From assembly GCF_000759475.1 (NCBI RefSeq), contig NZ_CP009454.1, forward strand, positions 1,054,001 to 1,118,000: 64,000 bases of DNA, given 5' to 3'. The DNA comes from Pantoea rwandensis. GTDB taxonomy: Bacteria; Pseudomonadota; Gammaproteobacteria; Enterobacterales; Enterobacteriaceae. Below are positions 20,219-26,518 of this stretch, one piece after another. Both the position numbers and the translations under genes were made by a program. The notes beneath the pieces were generated by a model. That model was not told the DNA's origin. It worked only from the letters and a program-made list of their open reading frames with translations, and did no database searches. How positions within the stretch are numbered: the first letter of the stretch is position 1; each line of letters begins with the position of its first letter.

Positions 20219-20833
20219 TTGTCTAAATATCATCTAAACTCTGCGGAGACAATATATCAACCCGAGTCTTCAGGAAAAGTGTTATTGAATAAGCTAGGAA
20301 TTATCGATTCAGAAGAAATGGAAGCACTTGAGTCGGGGTTGCTATTAATGATGTATGAACGGCTTTTCTTAGAATCAGAACCCTTAACATCATTGAATTT
20401 CGAACACATCCAGGTTTGGCATCGTTACTGGCTGGGTAATGTGTATAAATGGGCAGGCCGATTACGTAATGTTAATCTCGTCAAAGATGGATTTAAATTT
20501 GCTGCCGCTGAACGTATACCTCACCTGATTAGTGATTTTGAAAAACGTTATCTAAGTCGCTTTGAAAAACTTAAAGTCTTGAGTCGTTTAGAGCTAACTT
20601 GTTATCTGGCAGAATGCCATGTGGAGTTTATCTTGATTCATCCATTCAGGGAGGGAAACGGAAGGTTATCGCGTCTGCTATTTGATGCATTATCTGTTCA
20701 GGCTGGAACTGGATTGCTGGACTATAGCTTGTGGGACGAGCATCGAACATTTTATTTCAAGGCTATTCAGGCTGGGGCATCAGGTAACATTCAACCTATG
20801 CTGCTGCTGATAAACGATATTTTGCCGTGCTAA
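20219..20833 (+). CDS. Fic-domain AMP-transferase (toxin candidate)
   Basis: 204 residues with the Fic active-site motif HPFREGNGR at 141-149, matching HPFx(D/E)GNGR with the catalytic histidine at 141. An upstream beta-hairpin region around VYKWAGRLRNVNLVKDGF fits the flap that positions the target. The start is TTG at 20219, with GAGGGA just ahead; no ATG lies near. I see no (S/T)xxxE(G/N) inhibitory helix within the protein, so it looks like a class I Fic that needs a separate antitoxin; a candidate lies antisense at its 3' end. It is AT-rich compared with host genes. Fic toxins AMPylate proteins such as gyrase and topoisomerase IV. Confidence 0.88.
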   Translation: MSKYHLNSAETIYQPESSGKVLLNKLGIIDSEEMEALESGLLLMMYERLFLESEPLTSLNFEHIQVWHRYWLGNVYKWAGRLRNVNLVKDGFKFAAAERIPHLISDFEKRYLSRFEKLKVLSRLELTCYLAECHVEFILIHPFREGNGRLSRLLFDALSVQAGTGLLDYSLWDEHRTFYFKAIQAGASGNIQPMLLLINDILPC

Positions 20834-20988
20834 CAAGATAAACCGATAGTTTTTGCTTTCAATTGATACTGCTTGAGATTTTGCTCAATTTTTTGCACTT
20901 TTTCGCCAGTTTCAATAGCCGTCGAGCTTGCTACAGATCGATAGATTTGCTGTTTAGTAATCCTGGCGCTGGTTGCTCGATTTTGCAT
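20830..20988 (-). CDS. Candidate Fic antitoxin (52 aa), convergent with fic
   Basis: ATG at 20986-20988 opens a 52-residue protein starting MQNRATSARITKQQIYRS and ending with TAG at 20830-20832, overlapping the fic stop by 4 bp. It contains VASSTAIETGEKV, which resembles the antitoxin helix motif (S/T)xxxE(G/N) that blocks ATP in Fic proteins (the residue after E is T, then G). The rest is a charged helix. A weak GAG ribosome site is upstream. Separate antitoxins (VbhA, YhfG) normally precede fic on the same strand; this one is convergent, so expression of the two would interfere. Confidence rests on motif and position only. Confidence 0.55.
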   Translation of the reverse strand: MQNRATSARITKQQIYRSVASSTAIETGEKVQKIEQNLKQYQLKAKTIGLSC

Positions 20989-21208
20989 AGTATTTTCTCG
21001 TCGAATTTAGAGAGATTGTAGTAGGTAGGAAGAATGCTTACAAGGCCGCTATCTAACGTGGGCGTGATCTCGCTTCTTAAGCAGTTTCAGCCATAAGGGC
21101 TTAGTCGGCGTGACAATTGAAAATCTGATTTCGGGTGATGAAAAGGACGCAGCTAAAGTGATCTAAATGTCTAAAATGTTGAGTTGATATAACCTTCTGA
21201 TTTTCATA

Positions 21209-21261
21209 ACTAAATTTGGTGGCCCCTGCTGGGTTTGAACCAGCGACCAAGCGATTATGAG
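21209..21261. repeat. attL: 53-bp left attachment core of the prophage
   Basis: This stretch is identical to 52990-53042 at the other end of the prophage. It is the 3' part of the tRNA-Ile(CAU) gene (CCA end through the anticodon loop) plus 8 bp. Here it is a fragment that cannot make a tRNA. Confidence 0.95.
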
Positions 21262-21332
21262 AAAGTTGAATAGCAACGGAAAAACAATAGTTTGCGTTTT
21301 AATACAATGACATAACATGAAAATGTTAACCT

Positions 21333-22370
21333 CTATTTGCCACTGTTAGCCGTCTGCGTCGCCATTTCATCGCCACTTGTAGCCAAGGGGTTTAACTTAG
21401 CTGCTTCCTCAAGATGGTCGGGAGCGAAGTGTGCATAACGCATCGTCATCTTGATATCAGTGTGCCCCAGCACTCTCTGCAAAACTAGAAGGTTTCCACC
21501 ATTCATCATAAAGTGACTGGCAAAGGTGTGCCGTAAAACGTGGGTTAGTTGGCCTGCTGGCAACTCTATTTCTGTTCTGTCTAAAGCTGAACGAAACGCA
21601 CCATAACAATCAGCAAATAATCTTCCAGTTTTGTTTTCTGGAATAAGTTTGTAGACCTGTTCTGTAATCGGAACGGTTCTATTTTTACGACCTTTAGTTT
21701 TGGTGAAGGTGATTTTAAATTTAGATATCTGACTTTTTTTCAATCCTTCAGCCTCAGACCACCTTGCGCCTGTTGCGAGACAAAGTTTTACTACTGTTTC
21801 GAGATCGGCGTGTTCACTGTTCCTACATTCCGCCAGTAATACATTAATCTGCTGATGATTGAGCCACGCCATTTCTGATTCTTCGGTGCGAAAAGGCCTG
21901 ACGTTCTTCAGGGGATTCTCACCCTTCCATTCACCCAGCCTGCTCATTTCATTAAACACTGCACGAAAATAAGCGAGTTCAAGATTCAAGGTTCGCGGGG
22001 ATACTTCTTTAACGCGGTTAGAGCGCGCGAAGTCACCTTTTAATCTGCGTTCGCGATATCGAGAAAACATCTGAGCATCAAAATCGCGAGCAAGTGGTTC
22101 GCCCATGCACTCATGTGCATGCCGCATTGCAAGTTGGCGTTTCTCTCCATCTTTAAGTGTGATGCCATGAGCGCCGTACCAGGCAGAAACCAAATCATTG
22201 AGCGTCCGCCTATCCTCTTTTTCTTCTTGCCAAGGCAATTGCACTGCATGCTGCTCGAAAGCTAAGGCTTCACCTTTGGTGGCGAATTTCTTGCGGGTGC
22301 GTTTGCCTCCGGCACCGTTTGGGTAAATTTCGCAGAGCCAGCCACCAGTGGGCAGTTTACGAACAGCCAT
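21333..22370 (-). CDS. int: Tyrosine recombinase (phage integrase)
   Basis: 345 residues. The catalytic set of tyrosine recombinases is visible: R203 in TGARWSEAEG, H277 and R280 in HVLRHTF, H303 in LGHTD and the nucleophile Y312 in MRYAHF. The N-terminal ~60 residues form a small basic arm-binding domain. It lies 72 bp inside attL and is read toward it, as in P2 and 186. Its last codons include one of two 18-bp direct repeats that I take to be integrase arm sites. Its start abuts the stop of the repressor gene, so the two are one operon. Confidence 0.97.
   Translation of the reverse strand: MAVRKLPTGGWLCEIYPNGAGGKRTRKKFATKGEALAFEQHAVQLPWQEEKEDRRTLNDLVSAWYGAHGITLKDGEKRQLAMRHAHECMGEPLARDFDAQMFSRYRERRLKGDFARSNRVKEVSPRTLNLELAYFRAVFNEMSRLGEWKGENPLKNVRPFRTEESEMAWLNHQQINVLLAECRNSEHADLETVVKLCLATGARWSEAEGLKKSQISKFKITFTKTKGRKNRTVPITEQVYKLIPENKTGRLFADCYGAFRSALDRTEIELPAGQLTHVLRHTFASHFMMNGGNLLVLQRVLGHTDIKMTMRYAHFAPDHLEEAAKLNPLATSGDEMATQTANSGK
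21359..21376 (+). promoter_or_regulatory. Candidate integrase arm-type site, left arm
   Basis: TCGCCATTTCATCGCCAC is identical to 52912-52929 on the other side of the att core. It holds two TCGCCA units 11 bp apart and lies inside the end of int. Confidence 0.5.
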
Positions 22371-22960
22371 TACTTAACCTCGCGATAAATACCAACGACT
22401 CTGCCAAGCACACGTATATCTTCAAATGAACATTCAAAAGGGATTTTGCCCCCTGTGACATGAAGGCGTTTGCCAGGCAAAACCGCGATTTCTCGAATGC
22501 TAATAACCCCATCAACATCGATCAGCTTTTCACCATCTGAAACAACGCTGCTTTCCTCAATGATGAAGGCCGCGGATTCGACCATTACGCAGAACAATTT
22601 TCCATCAGGTTTGCTAAGCAAGCTTACATCAATCCCAAAAGTGCCTATTTGAGTGAGGTTAGATTCACTAATTGTGAATTTATCAAGTTCGATGACTTCA
22701 CAATTATCTAGTTTCCCGACGGTTGCTTGAGCATTTGGCTTCCCATCGCCTGTCAGTATCCAGTTCAAATCAGTTCCTGTCTCGATTGAACACAATGCTG
22801 CAAAGTCAAAGGAGACATTGCCGCGCGAGTAGCGGTTTGAGAGGGAACTTGCCGCGATATCAAAGTGATTAGCTAATTGGATTTTTTGATGAAAACCATA
22901 CACGGCGCAGATTCTGTCGAGGATTTTTACATTGTCTAGCTTCGATGTATCGAATTTCAT
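22370..22960 (-). CDS. cI: 186-type phage repressor CI
   Basis: 196 residues from ATG 22960 (protein MKFDTSKLDNVKILDRIC). The DNA-binding part is nearly word for word that of phage 186 CI: VYGFHQKIQLANHFDIAASS, then SLSNRYSRGNVSFDFAA. The C-terminal domain ends with GKIPFECSFEDIRVLGRVVG, also 186-like. The 186 repressor forms wheels of dimers and is not cleaved by RecA; it is inactivated by the SOS-induced antirepressor Tum. In-frame ATGs at 22972 and 23044 would add non-conserved residues. It precedes int in the lysogenic operon. Confidence 0.93.
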   Translation of the reverse strand: MKFDTSKLDNVKILDRICAVYGFHQKIQLANHFDIAASSLSNRYSRGNVSFDFAALCSIETGTDLNWILTGDGKPNAQATVGKLDNCEVIELDKFTISESNLTQIGTFGIDVSLLSKPDGKLFCVMVESAAFIIEESSVVSDGEKLIDVDGVISIREIAVLPGKRLHVTGGKIPFECSFEDIRVLGRVVGIYREVK

Positions 22961-23088
22961 TTTAATTTCCATGTTGACCACTTCGAAAAATGGTAGTAAA
23001 TTTCGTCTTGTTGAAGTGCACTGATGGCAAACGTTGGCAAACACAATGCAATCAGTGTCGTTAATTGGCTAACTGGGAATCATGCTAC
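22961..23088. promoter_or_regulatory. Lysis-lysogeny switch region
   Basis: The intergenic region between cI (minus) and the Apl/Cox-like gene (plus) must hold both lysogenic and lytic promoters. It contains a tandem TGGCAAAC at 23025-23032 and 23035-23042, spaced one helical turn, typical of Apl/Cox binding sites. Confidence 0.65.
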
Positions 23089-23352
23089 ATGGCTTCTGAA
23101 ATCGCAATCATCAAAGTACCTGCACCTGTCGTAACCGCTGAGCAATTTGCAGAGTTAGAGGGTGTTTCTGTACGAACTGTCTACCGCTGGACAACTGGCG
23201 ATAACCCTCAATTACCTATCGAACCTCGCAAAATCCGCAAGGGTTGCAAGAAAGCCGGTGGCCCTATCCGCATCTATTACGCGCGCTGGAAAGAAGAACA
23301 ACTGCGTAAGGCTTTTGGTCATTCACGCTTCCAACTCATTATTGGCGGCTAA
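23089..23352 (+). CDS. Apl/Cox-like regulator and excisionase
   Basis: 87 residues from ATG 23089 (MASEIAIIKVPAP). It has an N-terminal winged or helix-turn-helix segment, TAEQFAELEGVSVRTVYRW, as in MerR-like excisionases, and ends HSRFQLIIGG, an ending I associate with Cox proteins of 186-like phages. As first gene of the early lytic operon, facing cI, it occupies the place of 186 apl and P2 cox, which repress the lysogenic promoter and help excision. The tandem TGGCAAAC repeats upstream are its probable sites. Confidence 0.82.
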   Translation: MASEIAIIKVPAPVVTAEQFAELEGVSVRTVYRWTTGDNPQLPIEPRKIRKGCKKAGGPIRIYYARWKEEQLRKAFGHSRFQLIIGG

Positions 23353-23383
23353 TTCACATTAAGTGAATAGGGAGATTCCGCAC

Positions 23384-23893
23384 ATGTTTGATTTTAAGAT
23401 TTCCACCCAAAGCCAGTTTGATGAAGCCTGTCGCAAGTTTGCTGCCACTCATAACCTGACCGAGTTGGCGCAGCGTGCAGAGATGAAAGTGCAGACACTG
23501 CGCAACAAGCTGAATCCTGATCAGGTGCACAAACTGACGGTTGAAGAAATGCTGCTGCTTACCGACCTGACAGAAGACGCAACACTGGTTGATGGCATGC
23601 TGGCGCAGTTGCAGTGCCTGCCGTGTGTACCAGTAAACGAAATGGCTAAAGACAAGTATTCGGCTTATGTCCTGAAAGCCACCGCTGAAGTGGGGGTGCT
23701 GGCAGCAAGCGCATTTGGTTCTGGCAAGGTAACTGCTAATTGCCGTCGCGGGATCGTTGAAGCGGCTAATACCGGTATTCGTTGCATGATGCTGGCAGCG
23801 CTGGCAGTACAGACACGTATCCATTCCAACCCGACTTTAGCCTCAACCGTGGATGCAATTAGCGGGCTGGGTGCTTCTATCGGCATGAGTTGA
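23384..23893 (+). CDS. cII: 186-type CII transcription activator
   Basis: 169 residues from ATG 23384 after AGGGAG. The N-terminus MFDFKISTQSQFDEACRKFA and the segment MKVQTLRNKLNPDQVH closely match phage 186 CII (phage_CP76 family), as does the C-terminal GLGASIG. In 186, CII activates the establishment promoter for cI after infection. It is not related to lambda CII. The upstream in-frame ATG at 23363 lies before the ribosome site, so I reject it. Confidence 0.92.
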   Translation: MFDFKISTQSQFDEACRKFAATHNLTELAQRAEMKVQTLRNKLNPDQVHKLTVEEMLLLTDLTEDATLVDGMLAQLQCLPCVPVNEMAKDKYSAYVLKATAEVGVLAASAFGSGKVTANCRRGIVEAANTGIRCMMLAALAVQTRIHSNPTLASTVDAISGLGASIGMS

Positions 23894-23903
23894 GGGCGGC
23901 GTA

Positions 23904-24080
23904 ATGATCTCATTAGCAGCACGCCTGAAGAAGCAAAGCCCGTCAATGTCCTACGGAAACGGCTGGATTATGGGTGAGAAAGGCAAGCCATGGCATCCGG
24001 TAATGTGCAGCCAGGGCAAAGAAGTAAAGCAGAGAGGTAAATCATGGCTATCGAAGGTAATGCAATGCTGGGCGAGCTGA
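23904..24080 (+). CDS. fil: Fil-family phage filamentation protein
   Basis: 58 residues, ATG 23904 to TGA 24080. The sequence SLAARLKKQSPSMSYGNGWI, then MGEKGKPWHP, matches the short Fil/DUF2724 family of 186-like phages; 186 Fil causes transient cell filamentation and slows host division after induction. It lies right after cII, as in 186, and overlaps the next gene by 37 bp in another frame. Confidence 0.8.
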   Translation: MISLAARLKKQSPSMSYGNGWIMGEKGKPWHPVMCSQGKEVKQRGKSWLSKVMQCWAS

Positions 24081-24382
24081 CAGCAGGCCAGCGGGTTTCA
24101 GCTTTAAATCACCTTTCCGCAATTCGCTCTCAGTTTGGCGGTAATAGTGAAAAAGAGTTGTCGCGGTTCTTTTCTGATATGCGCGATGTAAGAGACGGAA
24201 ATTATCAGGAAAACAAACGAGCTCTAAGTGCGATTCTTTTTTTAGCGAACATCGGTAAAGACAGACACGATGTTGATTTTAGTGAACTGACTACTGATGA
24301 AAAAGCGACGCTTATTCGTGCAATGAATCAATTAAAAGCAGTCGTGAGTTTATTTCCAAAAAGATTGGCTCTGTCTAATTAA
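24044..24382 (+). CDS. Early phage protein (DUF5347-like)
   Basis: 112 residues, all predicted helical and soluble, starting MAIEGNAMLGELTAGQRVSA. It resembles a small protein family (DUF5347, from memory) found at this place in P2/186-like prophages. Function unknown. It has a GAGAGG ribosome site inside the fil frame and lies in the early lytic operon, so a replication or host-takeover role is likely. Confidence 0.65.
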   Translation: MAIEGNAMLGELTAGQRVSALNHLSAIRSQFGGNSEKELSRFFSDMRDVRDGNYQENKRALSAILFLANIGKDRHDVDFSELTTDEKATLIRAMNQLKAVVSLFPKRLALSN

Positions 24383-24451
24383 TTAACCCCAAGCAAATAA
24401 ATGGCGTAAACCCGCCGGGCATTCTTTTGCCCAAATTCTGGAGAAAGAGAT

Positions 24452-24682
24452 ATGCGAAATATTGAAACCCGTAAGTTCGAAGCCGAGGTGGAGCAGCTTT
24501 CCACGATCATCACACAGGCCCGCACAGAAGAACGCGTAGAGCGTGGCCTGCAGGTGGCTCGCCGTTTAACTGATCTGGCTATGCGCATTCAGCAGAAAGG
24601 TCTGAACAGCGTAGAAGCTGCTGAGTTGCTTCGTCAGGAAGCTGAACGTTTTGAGAACGAAGCGCGTGAGGCGGTGCACTAA
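24452..24682 (+). CDS. Early phage protein, DUF2732 family
   Basis: 76 residues, strongly helical with coiled-coil character (QVARRLTDLAMRIQQ, then GLNSVEAAELLRQEAERFENE). It matches the DUF2732 family seen in P2/186 relatives, all without known function. Good ribosome site GGAGAAAG. Its stop overlaps the start of the zinc-finger gene by one base. Confidence 0.75.
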   Translation: MRNIETRKFEAEVEQLSTIITQARTEERVERGLQVARRLTDLAMRIQQKGLNSVEAAELLRQEAERFENEAREAVH

Positions 24683-24909
24683 TGGCTGACTCAATGGACT
24701 TGGTACAGCAGCGAGTTGAAGAAGAGCTGGCGCGCAATTTGGCGAACGCAAAACAGCACCCTGTCGGTGCGAGTGAGTTTTTCTGCCTGTCATGTGACGC
24801 CGAAATTCCTGAAGCCCGTCGCCGTGCGCTGCCGGGCGTCCAGCTTTGTGTGACCTGTAAGTCAATCGGCGAACTCAAGAGCGCCCATTATTCAGGGGGT
24901 GCAGTATGA
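24682..24909 (+). CDS. TraR/DksA-family zinc-finger protein
   Basis: 75 residues with the four-cysteine finger CLSC(D) ... CVTC in the segment FFCLSCDAEIPEARRRALPG, then VQLCVTCK, near residues 34-62. This is the DksA/TraR finger. Small members bind the RNA polymerase secondary channel and mimic ppGpp-DksA; those in P2-like phages (P2 Orf82) are untested to my knowledge. It is coupled to its neighbours by 1-bp and 4-bp overlaps. Confidence 0.88.
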   Translation: MADSMDLVQQRVEEELARNLANAKQHPVGASEFFCLSCDAEIPEARRRALPGVQLCVTCKSIGELKSAHYSGGAV

Positions 24910-25769
24910 GCACCATTCTGAAATGGGCTGGAAGCAAGGCGGGCATTATGCCCGCTCTTTCCGTTCATCTGCCGCAAGGTAAGCGTCTGGTTGAACCTTT
25001 CGCGGGTTCATGCGCAGTAATGATGAATACGGATTATCCTCAGTATTTAATCGCTGATATTAATCCCGATCTTATTAATCTTTATCGTCAGGTTAAAGAG
25101 CATACACGCCCGTTTATTGTTATGGCGGCGCAGATGTTTAACCAGAACGCGAACTTTGAGGATTATTACCGCATCCGTGGAGAGTTTAATCTTTGTCTTT
25201 CACTGACGCTTTTGCAGCGTGCCGTTTATTTCCTGTACCTGAATCGTCACGGATATCGCGGCCTCTGTCGTTATAACCAGAAAGGCGGATTTAATACCCC
25301 GTTCGCCAAAAACGACACCGCATATTTTCCACTGGCTGAAATTGAAGCGTTTGCCGAAAAAGCACAGCGCGCGACTTTCATCTGTGCTGACTTCAAAGAA
25401 ACCCTGCAGATGGTTGAAGGCGGGGATGTTGTTTATTGCGATCCGCCATATGACGGCACATTCAGTCAGTATTTCGGTGATGGGTTTGGCAAAGAGCAGC
25501 ATAGCCAACTTGCCTCAATGTTAGCCGGTATTGCTGATACGAATGCGGTGGTTTGTTCAAACAGCGATAACGAGTTCACCCGCCAGCTATACAGCCGGTT
25601 CAACACATCTTCAGTGACAGCCCCTCGCAGCATTGGCAGCAAAGCCGGTGATGCAAAGCGCGGTGCGGAAATTATCGCAGTGCTCAAACCGCAGAATGAA
25701 TTTGCTGTGATTGGCTGGGATATGGCGTCCGGGCCAGACATCTCTGTTGAAGCAGGGGTGCCGCAATGA
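24906..25769 (+). CDS. dam: Phage DNA adenine methylase (Dam family)
   Basis: 287 residues. The SAM-binding motif opens KWAGSKAG (residues 6-13), followed by LVEPFAGSCAVMMNTD, and the catalytic motif is DPPY at 179-182. This is the D12 class (alpha) order of Dam, which methylates adenine in GATC. Phage Dam can protect DNA from restriction or decouple it from SeqA/MutH control. It overlaps the zinc-finger gene and the following TGT-like gene by 4 bp each, so all three are one translational unit. Confidence 0.92.
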   Translation: MSTILKWAGSKAGIMPALSVHLPQGKRLVEPFAGSCAVMMNTDYPQYLIADINPDLINLYRQVKEHTRPFIVMAAQMFNQNANFEDYYRIRGEFNLCLSLTLLQRAVYFLYLNRHGYRGLCRYNQKGGFNTPFAKNDTAYFPLAEIEAFAEKAQRATFICADFKETLQMVEGGDVVYCDPPYDGTFSQYFGDGFGKEQHSQLASMLAGIADTNAVVCSNSDNEFTRQLYSRFNTSSVTAPRSIGSKAGDAKRGAEIIAVLKPQNEFAVIGWDMASGPDISVEAGVPQ

Positions 25770-26518
25770 TTCATTTCCACGGTGGGCCTATCACGCCAGA
25801 GACATGCGCACTGAAAGCATGGAAAGGCAGGCACGCGTTTATCAGTTTTGCCAACCCAGGTCAGCTTTTGCTGGCCTCTGAGGTTTGCCAGAGTTTTGCG
25901 CTGGATAATGGCGCGTTCAGTTTCTGGACTAAAAAGCGCGCCGTGAATTGGGGTAGCTATTACGACTTTGTGGCTCGCTGGTCGAATCACCCTCGATTTG
26001 CATTTGCCATTATTCCCGACGTGATTGGCGGAAGTGGTGAAGAAAACGACGCGCTGATAGCTGAATGGCCCCACGGGAAAGTAACCGGGGTTCCCGTGTG
26101 GCATATGAACGAATCAGACGATCGTTTTATTCGTCTGTGCAACGAGTTTCCACGCGTGGCGCTGGGATCTATGGGTGAGTATGACGCCAGTAGGCCAAAG
26201 CAGTGTGCTGCACGTTTGCGTGATCTTATCCGTCATGTTGTCGATGAAAATGGATATCCGATCACGAAGTTGCACGGGCTTCGTATGCTTAACAAAGACC
26301 TGTTCAAGCGTGTGCCGCTCTCATCGGCAGACAGCACCAACGTTGCTCGAAATATCGGAATAGACAAAGCCTGGAACAAAAGCGCGTATGCGCCTGCGAG
26401 TAAAGAGACCAGAGCTGCTGTGCTGGTTGAGCGCATTGAATATATGAACAGCGCCAGTTCACTCAATTATGACGCTGAGCGTGATCTGTTTATGCCGCAG
26501 TTGGCCTTCGAAATATGA
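25766..26518 (+). CDS. TGT/DpdA-like protein (possible base-exchange enzyme)
   Basis: 250 residues. The segment FALDNGAFSFW (D47) resembles the DSGGFQ loop of tRNA-guanine transglycosylases; PDVIGG follows near 90, VALGSMGEYD resembles their GG-GE turn, and SSADSTNVARN (D189) is placed like the nucleophile aspartate loop of TGT/DpdA enzymes. TGT swaps guanine for a 7-deazaguanine in tRNA; DpdA does so in DNA. I recall uncharacterised 'queuine tRNA-ribosyltransferase-like' phage proteins of this size. There is no preQ0 synthesis gene nearby, so any substrate base would come from the host. The gene is translationally coupled to dam and A. Confidence 0.6.
   Translation: MIHFHGGPITPETCALKAWKGRHAFISFANPGQLLLASEVCQSFALDNGAFSFWTKKRAVNWGSYYDFVARWSNHPRFAFAIIPDVIGGSGEENDALIAEWPHGKVTGVPVWHMNESDDRFIRLCNEFPRVALGSMGEYDASRPKQCAARLRDLIRHVVDENGYPITKLHGLRMLNKDLFKRVPLSSADSTNVARNIGIDKAWNKSAYAPASKETRAAVLVERIEYMNSASSLNYDAERDLFMPQLAFEI

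Noticed and set aside
21000..21208. Remnant of a second integrase or another gene left of attL
   Set aside because: No frame or motif could be followed; the stretch looks simply non-coding.
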